Positions 1 through 7,960 of a stretch of 64,000 nt of DNA are shown piece after piece. A program made the translations under genes and the position numbers. The stretch's first letter is position 1. Every line of letters starts with the position of its first letter. The notes beneath the pieces were generated by a model. It saw nothing but the letters and a program-made list of their open reading frames with translations. It was not told the DNA's origin and did not search any database. The stretch comes from Dyella choica (GTDB lineage Bacteria; Pseudomonadota; Gammaproteobacteria; Xanthomonadales; Rhodanobacteraceae): positions 1 to 64,000 of the forward strand of contig NZ_RYYV01000022.1 of assembly GCF_003977665.1 (NCBI RefSeq), written 5' to 3'.

Positions 1-402
1 GCCTCGCTGAATTTGGATTTCTTCATGACACCTCCTGGCGGAAAAGATGCCAGAAAGTTCTACTTCCCGCATGTCCAGGACCTGGGGGAGCTTACGCTCT
101 CGCCTTTCAATTCCCAGTTTCTCTCCGAGCTTGGGAATGTCTACGAAAACGAAAAGAACTGGTCAAGCGCGCTGGATACGTTTCAGAGTGCGGATGGCGC
201 CGCCGAATTTGCGCCGCCCGAGCAAAAGGCCACGCTCCGCTGCCATGCCTTGCGCGGCCAAGGCTTCGTGCTGGTCGAGCAGCATAAGCTCGACGAGGCG
301 GCAAAGAAGTACAACGCCTGCCTCAGCATCAGCCCGGGAGATCAGAGGTCGATCGACGAGCTTGGTTATGTCAGGGGGTTGCAGGCCAAGGCGGGGAAGT
401 GA
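1..402 (+). CDS. TPR-like protein, C-terminal part (5' end outside window)
   Basis: The reading frame is open from the first base of the window and ends at a TGA at 400-402, so this is the 3' part of a longer gene; a TTG at 13 could start it but nothing supports that over a partial gene. Two helix-pair segments have the look of tetratricopeptide repeats (the region around LGNVYENEKNWSSALDTF and the later KLDEAAKKYNACLSISP), a fold that usually mediates protein-protein contact. No signal peptide can be judged because the N-terminus is missing. Partner and function are unknown. Confidence 0.6.
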   Translation, partial: ASLNLDFFMTPPGGKDARKFYFPHVQDLGELTLSPFNSQFLSELGNVYENEKNWSSALDTFQSADGAAEFAPPEQKATLRCHALRGQGFVLVEQHKLDEAAKKYNACLSISPGDQRSIDELGYVRGLQAKAGK

Positions 403-531
403 TTACCATGCGGCGCTGGTCCGAAAGCGGGGCAGGGGGCGATAGATTGAGTGCAATCTAGAGGTCTGCTTTCAGCTGGAAGCGGGCATCGTGCATAAAC
501 GCCAACCAAATGGCTCGTATAGGGAAGGAAT

Positions 532-942
532 ATGAGAAGGCTATGTCTATTGATCGCCACCTTGGCCCTCGCCCTTGGCTCTACGGCAGCCCTTGCTTCA
601 AAGGAGGGTCTCCTTCGAATGAGCTCATTTGAGTTCACTTCGGAAGGTGTCGGCGAATCAGGCAATGTGACGATCACCGGGAAGCAAGGGAATGGCGGTA
701 TCTCAGAACTCACCATCATGGCCTTTGGGAAGCAGTTCAAACTGGATGGAGAGCAGTTGGACAAGGTCAAGGGCTTTGCCGTTAATGGCCTTCAACTGTC
801 CTACGAAGCTGGATACAAGGAACTGGGTGGCCGCACGATTTACATCGTTCTCTCAAAGGGTTTTACCTCCGGAACTATCGGCAAGAAATTTGTGGTCGTG
901 ACCGAAAGCGGAACACTCAGCGTGAGCGACGAACTCCGTTAA
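532..942 (+). CDS. Secreted hypothetical protein
   Basis: A 136-residue protein. It opens with a clear Sec signal peptide (MRRLCLLIATLALALGSTAA followed by LAS), so it is probably exported to the periplasm. The mature part is rich in Gly, Ser and Thr with alternating hydrophobic residues, suggesting a small beta-rich fold; no catalytic motif was recognised. The ATG at 532 is preceded by a good ribosome binding site (GGAAGGA). The gene stands alone. Existence is likely; function is unknown. Confidence 0.7.
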   Translation: MRRLCLLIATLALALGSTAALASKEGLLRMSSFEFTSEGVGESGNVTITGKQGNGGISELTIMAFGKQFKLDGEQLDKVKGFAVNGLQLSYEAGYKELGGRTIYIVLSKGFTSGTIGKKFVVVTESGTLSVSDELR

Positions 943-998
943 GTAGTCTTCTGCGGTTACCCGGGGCGTCGACGTCATCCGTCAGGCGCGTTGCGCCA

Positions 999-1532
999 TT
1001 AAGCCGGAGCGTAGGTCAACCTGATCACGTCCTCGCCGATGAAATCGCTGGCCACCAGGCGCAGCGGCGGACGAGGGCCCGCGAAGAAGGGCTTGCCGTG
1101 ACCCAGCACGACGGGGCGGAGGTAGAGTCGATACTCGTCGATAAGACCAAGGTCGGTCAGGCTTCGCGCCAGGTCCGGGCCGGCGACATCGATCTCTCCG
1201 GAGCGCTCGGCCTTCAGTCCCCGTATCGCCGCCTCGATATCATCGGCAACCAGGATGGCGTTGAGGCCGACTGATTTAAGCGAGCGCGACACGACCCACT
1301 TCGGTAGGCTTCGGTACACCGTCGCAAATTCGTGATCCTCCTTGTCCCAATCAGGCTGATCCTCGTCCCAATAACGCATGATCTCGTACGTACGGCGTCC
1401 GTACACCAGGCCCGTCAGGTTGCGTACGTGTTCTAGGAAGTGGCGAGAGACCAGTGGCCCGGGAGGCCCCAATTTCTGATGGTCGACATAGCCATCCAGG
1501 GATTGTGACAATGCGAACACAAGCTTTGCCAT
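999..1532 (-). CDS. Dihydrofolate reductase family protein (RibD C-terminal-like)
   Basis: A 177-residue cytosolic protein of the DHFR/RibD reductase superfamily, whose members reduce pterin-like or pyrimidine substrates with NAD(P)H. It starts MAKLVFALSQSLDGYVDH, the typical first strand and SLDGY motif of these small standalone reductases. It continues with LVYGRRTYEIM, the family's nucleotide-binding region, and ends with a conserved LYLRPVVLGHGKPFF segment. The frame is open further upstream, but the ATG at 1530-1532 with GGAGGG just before it and the family N-terminus decide the start. The substrate cannot be told from sequence. A copy of the dispersed repeat lies directly upstream. Confidence 0.85.
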   Translation of the reverse strand: MAKLVFALSQSLDGYVDHQKLGPPGPLVSRHFLEHVRNLTGLVYGRRTYEIMRYWDEDQPDWDKEDHEFATVYRSLPKWVVSRSLKSVGLNAILVADDIEAAIRGLKAERSGEIDVAGPDLARSLTDLGLIDEYRLYLRPVVLGHGKPFFAGPRPPLRLVASDFIGEDVIRLTYAPA

Positions 1533-1571
1533 GGGAACCCTCCACTGGAGAGTCTCCAGGATAGTGGTGGT

Positions 1572-1625
1572 GCCCTTACTTCGCGAGCATTTTAGTGGAT
1601 GTCCCCAATCGCCACCCAATCGCCA
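1572..1625. repeat. Dispersed intergenic repeat, partial copy
   Basis: A short copy of a repeat family found at least seven times in the accessory part of the window. The shared core here is a CTTACTTCGCG block followed by GTGGATGT and CAATCGCC. The best copies are at 11968-12135, 11014-11129 and 4630-4738. It lies between divergent genes. Confidence 0.55.
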
Positions 1626-1656
1626 CTCTTAACCTACCTAACGTGAGGCTGAACCA

Positions 1657-2178
1657 GTGCGTATTGGCTTAACCGTGAACTCCCAACAGCAGTACATTGC
1701 GTCGATGCCATCTGAGGGTTTTTTGAGTGCGCATCTCAATCTTTCGGATCGCCCCAAGTCTGGTGAGACTAAACGTAGAATTCGCATTGTTGGACACGAT
1801 ACTTCTTTGGCCACCGAAAACGTTTCGATCTTTTGGCCAGATATCGAGCTGGCACTAGGAGACGTTGTCGAACTCGCGGTGCTCGAAGACGGAATTGGCT
1901 CGCCACCGTCATCTATTCGACGCAGTTCCCAGGATCAGGGGAATCTCTTTGCTAGCAACGAATTGGCGGCCGAAGCGCTGGCAATCGGCCACGAGTTTGA
2001 AAAGAAAATTCTCTCACTGCTACAAAAAGCCGAAATGGCGGAGACTGGAGAGGAGGCAAAGAAGATCCGCTTAGCCACAGGTCACCTTATTGCTGCATTG
2101 GGTGAGCATCTATTTGCACCGATTTGGCGCCGCCATTCGGATTTGGTGCCGCCAGAGATGAAGGGGGAATTGCTATAA
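1657..2178 (+). CDS. Hypothetical protein
   Basis: A 173-residue cytosolic protein starting at GTG 1657 with GTGAGG as a plausible ribosome binding site. The first half is beta-rich (an IGLTVN strand, then RRIRIVGHD and an IELALGDVVELAVLED region). The C-terminal half is charged and helical and could form a coiled coil (around AAEALAIGHEFEKKILSLLQKAEMAE). It lacks a signal peptide and membrane segments. It sits about 110 bases upstream of the sirtuin gene on the same strand and may be co-transcribed with it. Not recognised. Confidence 0.7.
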   Translation: MRIGLTVNSQQQYIASMPSEGFLSAHLNLSDRPKSGETKRRIRIVGHDTSLATENVSIFWPDIELALGDVVELAVLEDGIGSPPSSIRRSSQDQGNLFASNELAAEALAIGHEFEKKILSLLQKAEMAETGEEAKKIRLATGHLIAALGEHLFAPIWRRHSDLVPPEMKGELL

Positions 2179-2291
2179 AGGGTGTTGCTACAGCATCAGT
2201 GCAACCTTGTGTTGAAGCACCAAACCATAGTGTCTGCTACTTAGCGGTCGTTCCCTGGCTTAGCTCAAATAATTCAATCTCGGAGATTCGC

Positions 2292-2987
2292 GTGGCGGAG
2301 AAGGTCGTCGTCTTCACTGGCGCAGGTGTTAGCGCAGAGAGTGGGTTAAAGACCTTTCGTGACATGGGCGGTCTCTGGAACGAGTACGCCATCGAGGACG
2401 TTGCGTCGCCCGAGGGATGGAGACGGAACCCATCCGCAGTGTTGAGCTTCTACAACGAGCGCCGCCAGGCCGTATTGGCAGCACAGCCAAACGCAGCTCA
2501 CAGAGCTATCGCCAGCCTAGAGGCAAAGTTCGATGTCGTCGTGATCACCCAGAATATCGATGATCTCCATGAACGAGCGGGTTCTACGAATGTCATCCAT
2601 GTTCATGGCGAAATTATGAAAGCCAGAAGTTCAGTCGATCCATCACTCATCTACATGCTGGCGAACCCAACCATTCAGCTCGGGGAGCTCTGCGAAAAAG
2701 GAAGCCAGCTACGCCCAGATGTTGTTTGGTTCGGAGAGGACGTCCGATTCATGGAGGAGTGCCTTGGACACTTCTCAACGGCCTCCCGGATCATCACGGT
2801 AGGTACGTCGCTCACCGTCTATCCGGCTGCTGGTTTGGTAAAGAAGGCCCGCTTCTCTGCAGAGAAGTATTTGGTGTCTCTAGAAGCCCAGAAGGTCCCC
2901 TACGGTTTTAGATTTCTGAGGGGCGCTGCAGCCACCGTCGTGCCTCATGTCGCGACTTGCTGGCTGGAAGGCCGTAAGCCCGTATAG
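2292..2987 (+). CDS. Sir2/CobB-like NAD-dependent protein deacylase
   Basis: A 231-residue sirtuin that removes acyl groups from lysines using NAD. Landmarks: GAGVSAESGL at 10-19 (NAD loop), TQNIDDLHERAG at 86-97, catalytic His105 in HVHGE, VVWFGE, and TSLTVYPAA near the C-terminus. Tyr54 and Arg57 in FYNERR match the Tyr/Arg pair that lets class III sirtuins accept succinyl or malonyl lysine. The four zinc-binding cysteines of CobB are missing (a single Cys at 134), so the zinc ribbon is degenerate. The frame is open from 2124, but homology begins at GTG 2292, preceded by CGGAGA. Length matches the family. Confidence 0.85.
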   Translation: MAEKVVVFTGAGVSAESGLKTFRDMGGLWNEYAIEDVASPEGWRRNPSAVLSFYNERRQAVLAAQPNAAHRAIASLEAKFDVVVITQNIDDLHERAGSTNVIHVHGEIMKARSSVDPSLIYMLANPTIQLGELCEKGSQLRPDVVWFGEDVRFMEECLGHFSTASRIITVGTSLTVYPAAGLVKKARFSAEKYLVSLEAQKVPYGFRFLRGAAATVVPHVATCWLEGRKPV

Positions 2988-2996
2988 CAGCCGAGT

Positions 2997-3216
2997 CCAT
3001 CGCGGTCAGGGTGGTGGTCCACCGGCAAGCTAGCAGAAAAGAACGAGCAGGCGGCAAAAATAGTCGGCGATATCCTGAAAAGCCCAGAAGCGGTTAGAGC
3101 AAAGCTTTCAGGAGGGCGGAGTTGAATATCGCATTGGACAGGACGGACAAGGAGTGAGATTTAACAAGGATGGTTTCTTCAGTACAGTGTTGGACCCAAG
3201 GACGAAAATCAAATGA
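2997..3216 (+). pseudogene. Remnant of a polymorphic (CDI/Rhs-type) toxin C-terminus
   Basis: No intact gene is present, but two adjoining frames read as one toxin tail. The first gives STGKLAEKNEQAAKIVGDIL then KSPEAVRAKLSGG, and, after a one-base shift near 3112-3120, GVEYRIGQDGQGVRFNKDGFF then STVLDPRTKIK to a TGA at 3214-3216. The GRGVRF/NADGSF-like ending followed by a short tail is characteristic of the C-terminal tip of contact-dependent or Rhs-type toxins. The upstream delivery part is absent; only about 70 codons survive, starting just after the sirtuin stop. It overlaps an immunity-like gene remnant in ATGA fashion. Family assignment is by pattern only. Confidence 0.6.
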
Positions 3217-3458
3217 GTGGCTTTAGTGTCGACTTCGTAAGTCCTGTTGAGTACGAGTGGCTTGCGGCGGAAATCTCTTATGAAGGGCAGCTCATATGTC
3301 GCGTAAGTGACGAGCGCCCTGATCGGTAATTGGAGGTTCAATTCGCATTTGATGCTCGGATAGGTAAAGTCATGTCCCCAATAGCGCCGTTGCGTGAATT
3401 CATGTTGCTTTTGGAAGATGTTGCAAAAGAAGTGGAGGCGTGCCGTGACAAAAAATAA
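3213..3458 (+). pseudogene. Immunity-like gene with internal stop codon
   Basis: The frame starts at ATG 3213, overlapping the toxin-tail TGA by ATGA. It reads MSGFSVDFVSPVEYEWLAAE and on to DERPDR, meets TAA at 3327-3329, and then continues in the same frame as LEVQFAFDARIGKVMSPIAP through an acidic helical end (LEDVAKEVEACRDKK) to TAA at 3456-3458. The 81-codon product would be a small acidic protein with a beta-strand start and helical end, typical of immunity proteins paired with secreted toxins. The gene is broken by one nonsense codon; a 38-residue fragment could still be made. Confidence 0.6.
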
Positions 3459-3520
3459 CAAATAACGGGAAATGACGGAGCTAGGGGTTGGCCTCTGTAT
3501 TGACCCATTGCTGAGCCTGC

Positions 3521-4201
3521 TCACCCGCGCTGATACCGCACCTTGAACAACTCGCGGTCGTTACATAGACCCATCTTGCGGAAGGCTGAGTGCTTCTGCG
3601 CGCTGATCGTGGTGACAGACCGGGAAAACTTTTTGGCAATGGCTGTGATGGACATCCCATCGAGCAGGCAGCGCAGCACCTCATGTTCCCGTGCAGAAAG
3701 CTTGAAGGTGTCCAGCAACTCGTCGCCGAGGCCCTTGCCGGGCTCGTCACTCCGATGGATGGAGTTGATTGGGCTGGCAAGGTCGGTCAGGTGTCGGCTG
3801 AAATAGGTTCGGCCCGCGGCCACCGCCCGGATGGCCAGGTTCAGTTCGGAGTCGTGCTCGGCTTTGCCAATGAAACCGTGAGCGCCGGCCTTCTGCGCGA
3901 CAGCCATCGTGGCGGCGTTGCAGTGGGATGACACCACCAAGACGCGAACACGCGGATGATGCAGATGCAAGGAGCGCAGCAGCTTGGCGCCATCGGTCTC
4001 CGTTGCACCCAGTGCGTAGTCCGTAACGATTACGTCGGGTCGGTCTTCCTTTAGCGCATCGAAGAGTTGCCGAGGCGTGCAAAAGCTGCCTGCTATGTCC
4101 ACTCCGTACTCTTGCTTGAGCAGCAGCTCCATGCCATGGCGTACCAGCACGAGGTCTTCGAGCAACATCACGCGCAAGCGCGGCAACAGGGCATCGGACA
4201 T
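3521..4201 (-). CDS. RcsB-like LuxR-type response regulator, copy 1
   Basis: A 226-residue two-component response regulator. The receiver domain (about 8-125) keeps the acidic pair Glu15/Asp16, phosphoacceptor Asp61 (VIVTDYAL), Ser91 and Lys113. The C-terminal LuxR/NarL helix-turn-helix (about 165-225) contains SAREHEVLRCLLDGMSITAI and VTTISAQKHSAFRKMGL, closest to the RcsB subgroup. It lies 63 bases downstream of an Hpt-domain gene on the same strand, so it is probably the phosphorylation target of a phosphorelay. A second, roughly 80% identical copy lies at 9513-10193, and both copies have the same neighbour. Target genes are unknown. Confidence 0.88.
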   Translation of the reverse strand: MSDALLPRLRVMLLEDLVLVRHGMELLLKQEYGVDIAGSFCTPRQLFDALKEDRPDVIVTDYALGATETDGAKLLRSLHLHHPRVRVLVVSSHCNAATMAVAQKAGAHGFIGKAEHDSELNLAIRAVAAGRTYFSRHLTDLASPINSIHRSDEPGKGLGDELLDTFKLSAREHEVLRCLLDGMSITAIAKKFSRSVTTISAQKHSAFRKMGLCNDRELFKVRYQRG

Positions 4202-4264
4202 GTCCTACTTCCTTTTCAGATTAACCTGGCCTTCTTTTCCTCTTTCGCTGCCCGCATCGTCTGC

Positions 4265-4642
4265 TTAGTCAAAGTGGCGGGCGATAGCGACCTTCAACGC
4301 GGCGAGCGTGCGCTGGATGTCATCCGGCTGCAGCGATGCATAGCCTCTTGCCGCGAGTTCGAGCCGATCCGCCAACTCGGCCACCTGATCTGCATGCAGC
4401 ACCAACGCCGCGCCCTTCGCGCGATGCGAAAAGTGCAGCATGTTGGCGGTGTCCTGCCTTGCCAGGGCTCGCTCATACTCCTGGACGTCCGCGTCGATAC
4501 AGGCTCGGCGCCATCGGGGCGGCAGGGGTTCATCCGGCGCTTGATCAGCGGGAGGCGGTAGATCAAGCCACCGCGCGAGGGTGGCATACAACTGCTCGGG
4601 GCGCAGGGGGTTGTGCAGGACATCATCTAGGTGGCTAGTCAA
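4265..4642 (-). CDS. Hpt-domain protein, N-terminally truncated copy
   Basis: 125 codons matching the C-terminal part of the protein at 10259-11272. The Hpt domain is intact, with the phosphorylatable His in HRAKGAALVL. Homology to the longer copy breaks abruptly at SHLDDVLHNPL, at the edge of a dispersed repeat; an in-frame TAG lies just upstream and the only start available is TTG at 4642. The receiver-like half present in copy 2 is therefore missing. It may still act as a phosphotransfer protein for the downstream regulator if translated, but it looks like the relic of a rearrangement. Confidence 0.65.
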   Translation of the reverse strand: MTSHLDDVLHNPLRPEQLYATLARWLDLPPPADQAPDEPLPPRWRRACIDADVQEYERALARQDTANMLHFSHRAKGAALVLHADQVAELADRLELAARGYASLQPDDIQRTLAALKVAIARHFD

Positions 4643-4738
4643 CTAGACGCCAATGTCAGATCATGGTCCGAACTGCCTACGCGAGCCCATACTTCGCGGC
4701 CTTTTTTGGTGGATGTACCCAATCGCCTCTCCAATTGC
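4630..4738. repeat. Dispersed intergenic repeat copy
   Basis: Contains AACTAGACGCCAATGTCAGA, then TACTTCGCGG, GGTGGATGT and CAATCGCC, shared almost word for word with 11968-12135 and partly with 32486-32551 and 11014-11129. It begins exactly where homology between the two Hpt genes ends. Confidence 0.65.
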
Positions 4739-4741
4739 CGA

Positions 4742-5059
4742 ATGACTAACGTTGCCGAAGTGCTTTTCCAAAGCAGGAGCCCGACTGCGACGCCGGACGC
4801 ACTGGCCGATCAGCTGGGCCGACTCGTGTGGCAGGGTACCGATAATGGCGCCTCTATTCTGAAGGAACTGGCAGAGTGGATTGAGGAAGGCGATGCGGAA
4901 CACGCCGCTATCGCACTTGCCTTCGACGAGGGGCTATTGTTTTGGCCGCCGGATCAAATGAGCGCAGCACTGGACCGCTTGGCGGTTCGCTTGCCTCAAC
5001 TCGGTCAGAATATCGAGACTAGGCGGAATTGGTTGAGAGAGAATTTTGGTGACCACTAA
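4742..5059 (+). CDS. Hypothetical helical protein
   Basis: A 105-residue acidic, mostly helical cytosolic protein. An in-frame start at 4631 would put repeat-derived codons at the N-terminus, so the ATG at 4742 just after the repeat is preferred. Features: EWIEEGDAEHAAIALAFDEG and a C-terminal amphipathic stretch (MSAALDRLAVRLPQLGQNIE). No known motif was recognised. It may be a small immunity or accessory protein as often found in such islands, but nothing proves this. Confidence 0.55.
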   Translation: MTNVAEVLFQSRSPTATPDALADQLGRLVWQGTDNGASILKELAEWIEEGDAEHAAIALAFDEGLLFWPPDQMSAALDRLAVRLPQLGQNIETRRNWLRENFGDH

Positions 5060-5129
5060 TGTCCGGTTCCGCCATCCACAGCGGACATTGGTTGGCCTGA
5101 TCGGATTCGATGAATTCAAGGGATTCTGA

Positions 5130-5717
5130 ATGCACAAGCAGGTGTTATGGACCATTGGATTTTTGGCTGTGCTCTGTCTCGTTACCGGGTTTGCTTCGGC
5201 CTCCGAGCAGGACGGCAATGCCGAAATATCGATCGACAACGGCATCAACCGGTTTGTCCTCGATGGAAAGGAGTTCATGGCCGTCAGGGCCATACGGGAG
5301 AACTTCAACGCACATGACTTTGATGTCGTTACCTTCTATGTGCGCGATTCGGATACATGGAAACTCGTTCCCCTATTCGAGGACTACTCAGACAAGCAAG
5401 GTGCTGAGCGTGACCTTCTGACGGTAAGTGGAGGTGCCGACTGTGTGCTACATGACTTCCGTCTGCTGCGTGCAACGGCGACGCATCCGCTAGAACTCGT
5501 TGCGGCTGACCGCGAGCTGGGTAAGAGCTACGCAGATAGCAACATTGTCCATTTCACATACTTTGAACTGGCGACGAACGACGCCAACATCCCGGGGCGG
5601 CCGTCGCTCTATTTCAAAATGCAGAAATCCACCGTTGCTAGAGCCCAATACTGCGACGTTAATGAAGCGCTGGACAAAGAACTTCATTTGGGGGCAGATA
5701 GCCATTTCAGTAGATGA
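5130..5717 (+). CDS. Exported protein, possibly CarG-like
   Basis: A 195-residue protein with a Sec signal peptide (MHKQVLWTIGFLAVLCLVTG then FASA), so periplasmic. The mature part carries INRFVLDGKEFMAVRAIREN, FDVVTFYVRD and a DLLTVSGGADCVLHDFRLL segment. These resemble, from memory, a family of periplasmic proteins related to the carbapenem self-resistance protein CarG; this assignment is tentative. Two cysteines (in GADC and QYC) could form a disulfide. The start at ATG 5130 has AAGGG upstream. Confidence 0.6.
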   Translation: MHKQVLWTIGFLAVLCLVTGFASASEQDGNAEISIDNGINRFVLDGKEFMAVRAIRENFNAHDFDVVTFYVRDSDTWKLVPLFEDYSDKQGAERDLLTVSGGADCVLHDFRLLRATATHPLELVAADRELGKSYADSNIVHFTYFELATNDANIPGRPSLYFKMQKSTVARAQYCDVNEALDKELHLGADSHFSR

Positions 5718-5777
5718 CGCTTCTGCGTGGAACGTCCGCTTTCGGCCGACGCGGATCTCAAAATGTTGGGAGGGCGA

Positions 5778-6005
5778 ATGCGTCAATACCATCGCCTGAT
5801 GCACCGGCAGAGCCCGAACGTCTGCGTAGACGATGAGCGAATTGAGCTGCTGAAACTGCTGATATCCGCGCCCGGGGTAAGCGACGTAGAGATCATCGAG
5901 AGGCATCCAAAGGGTGGGTATGTGACCCGATTTGAGCTGTCACCAGACATGCTTGACGATTTCACTGCCTGCCTTGTCGATCACGACTGGAGGCCTGCGG
6001 TCTAA
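5778..6005 (+). CDS. Hypothetical protein
   Basis: A 75-residue protein starting MRQYHRLMHRQ. The frame is open from 5727, but GGGAGGG at 5768-5774 sits at ideal spacing before the ATG at 5778, which decides the start. It ends in an acidic helix (SPDMLDDFTACLVDHDW). No signal peptide or motif. It follows the exported protein by 60 bases. Unknown function. Confidence 0.5.
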   Translation: MRQYHRLMHRQSPNVCVDDERIELLKLLISAPGVSDVEIIERHPKGGYVTRFELSPDMLDDFTACLVDHDWRPAV

Positions 6006-6177
6006 CCGGGCCTGTTACGAGATGCCCGCTTTCGCCCAAAGTGGACGGTTCGCGCAACGCCTGGCTGGTAGCATGGTCCGAACGGGGTTGACGTCCGATC
6101 CATTAGGAAGTGAACCTGCCCCGGTCTGCCTGGAAGGGCTGCGACTCTGAGCGCCGTAACATCCAATAGAGGTGGTA

Positions 6178-6534
6178 ATGGAATACGTAGAAGAAGCCTG
6201 GAATTCTCCGATTGGTGTGCTGAGCCTTTTGGATGCGGGGGAAGGGATTTCTGCCGCGAGGGCTTTGATTGGACTAGCCCTCAACTCGCCCACTTTGGTG
6301 CCGGCCCTCGAAGTCACGCTAGCGGCCGCTCGCTCTTCCGATCCCCTAGTTCGTGGAAATGCGTTGCTCAGTTTCGGGCACTTGGCTCGTCGCTTTGGCG
6401 AGCTTCCACGCGAGCCGGTATACGATCTGGTCGCTAAAGGGCTGGCTGATGCTGATGCGCATGTTCGAGGGCAAGCAGACGCGGCGGCTGATGATCTGGA
6501 TCAGTTCCTGGGCTGGCGGATCGATGGGAGGTGA
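6178..6534 (+). CDS. HEAT-repeat-like hypothetical protein
   Basis: A 118-residue helical protein with HEAT-like spacing of helices: SSDPLVRGNALLSFGHLARR followed by LADADAHVRGQADAAADDLD, each carrying the DP/DA-x-VRG turn typical of HEAT units. Such proteins act as scaffolds; small standalone ones are often immunity proteins or domains of unknown partner. The ATG at 6178 has AGAGGTGG immediately upstream, making it a better start than GTG 6172. A short piece of the dispersed repeat (GCGACTCTGAGCGCC region, about 6140-6170) precedes it. Confidence 0.6.
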   Translation: MEYVEEAWNSPIGVLSLLDAGEGISAARALIGLALNSPTLVPALEVTLAAARSSDPLVRGNALLSFGHLARRFGELPREPVYDLVAKGLADADAHVRGQADAAADDLDQFLGWRIDGR

Positions 6535-6636
6535 TGTCCACTTGCTAGCATGTCCGGCATGGAGCAAGCGGGTATTCAATGGACACGGCCATCGATGTGC
6601 CGCTAATCCTAATCTGAGATGAGAGGGTTTTAGGAG

Positions 6637-6891
6637 ATGTGGTGCAAGTTCAAGGTGATCGGATACCTGAAGCTGGAATCGTTGACGGTACAGCCTATCG
6701 CGCCGCCGGCTCCAGAAGGGCGAGTGATTCTTTTCGATGTTTTTGTCGCTGAGATAGCGCTCGACCTAGTTCCACACGCATTGCGGATGCCAAACAGCGA
6801 GTTTTGGGGGCTGGTGGAGGGTAGCCGGACAGTTGTCGAAGTTCGCGCCGAAATCGTCAAAGATTTGCAATGGGTTGCGTTGACCGGCTGA
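6637..6891 (+). CDS. Small hypothetical protein
   Basis: 84 residues starting MWCKFKVIGYLKLESL, with alternating hydrophobic residues suggesting a compact beta-rich fold. The ATG at 6637 is preceded by GAGAGGG at suitable distance. No membrane helix, signal peptide or known motif. Some chance of being spurious, but composition and the ribosome binding site favour a gene. Confidence 0.5.
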   Translation: MWCKFKVIGYLKLESLTVQPIAPPAPEGRVILFDVFVAEIALDLVPHALRMPNSEFWGLVEGSRTVVEVRAEIVKDLQWVALTG

Positions 6892-7072
6892 AGCCACTGA
6901 GTATGCCGGGAAAGGTGGCGATCCCGACGCTTGACACACTGAAATTAAGAAGGAGGGGCAGAGCCGCCTCTCCGTAAGAAGCACTGCCCGCATTCCGCCC
7001 CCTCCTGGCCATGATGTCCGCTGTGCTCATGGCGCAGACTTTCGGCTTTGACGATGGAAGGAGTGGTACCAA

Positions 7073-7699
7073 ATGACACGCACTCGCCCGCACACCCGCT
7101 GGTGGCGGCTTGTCTATTGGGGATGCGCGATCTGGACGATCGCAGCTGCAACCGTGGCTTTCGCCGGTTTGCTTACGACGCCCAAGCGTGCCGATCTCGC
7201 TCTGGTCCTGGGGAACACCGTGACCAGGGGGAATCGCCCCATGCCTCGCCTTGAGGCCCGCCTTGAAGCGGCCAGGGCCCTGTATGCCAATGGCGGTTGC
7301 GCGACCATCATGGTTAGCGGCGGGATTTATCCACTCGATCATCGTAACGAGGCCGCAGGCATGAAGCAGTGGCTGGTCGACCATGGGGTTCCGTCTCAGG
7401 ACATCGAAGAAGACCCCTACGGGGATGACACGCGCGCCTCCGCTCGCCATGCAGAGGCGTGGCTTGCCGCGCATGACAAACATAGCGTTGTGGCTGTTTC
7501 TCAGTTCTACCATCTTCCGCGCGCGCGGCTCGCCTTGCGCCAGGCGGGCGCAGTAGATGCCGGTGGCGCCTATCCGCGCCGTTGGTTTTTGCGGGACATC
7601 TATTCCAGCTACCGCGAGGCACTCGGCTATCCGGCCTACTGGCTGCAACTGGACGGAGCACTTCGCCGTAGGCACGCCGACATCAAGGCAAGCAGCTGA
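7073..7699 (+). CDS. YdcF/SanA-like DUF218 membrane protein
   Basis: A 208-residue protein with one N-terminal transmembrane helix (WWRLVYWGCAIWTIAAATVA region) and a periplasmic DUF218 domain. Family landmarks: ADLALVLGNTV, LEARLEAARALYANG, IMVSGG, EAAGMKQWLVDHGVP, the DTRASARHAE motif and VAVSQFYHLPRARLALRQAG. DUF218 proteins (YdcF, SanA, ElyC) are linked to envelope integrity and peptidoglycan or polysaccharide metabolism, but the reaction is not known. The ATG at 7073 follows GGAAGGAG. Confidence 0.85.
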   Translation: MTRTRPHTRWWRLVYWGCAIWTIAAATVAFAGLLTTPKRADLALVLGNTVTRGNRPMPRLEARLEAARALYANGGCATIMVSGGIYPLDHRNEAAGMKQWLVDHGVPSQDIEEDPYGDDTRASARHAEAWLAAHDKHSVVAVSQFYHLPRARLALRQAGAVDAGGAYPRRWFLRDIYSSYREALGYPAYWLQLDGALRRRHADIKASS

Positions 7700-7960
7700 T
7701 TAGGCGATCCATGTGCGTTCGAAAGCCGGGCTCAGGGTGCACATTCCAGCAGTCCGCTTCCGACGGCGGATTCAGTCCGTCGATGCAACACTCTAAAGAA
7801 TGCGCGGGCGGCGGGGGGGCATCGACCGGCCGATTCGCCCCCAAAGCGCACCTTGCAGGCGTTGAGATCCCTGTGACTTGCGGCACTACTGGCTTGTGCG
7901 ACGGCGGATGCAACCTATCGGCGCTGCTGAGCTTCCTAAACGGGACAAAAGGGGTGATCA

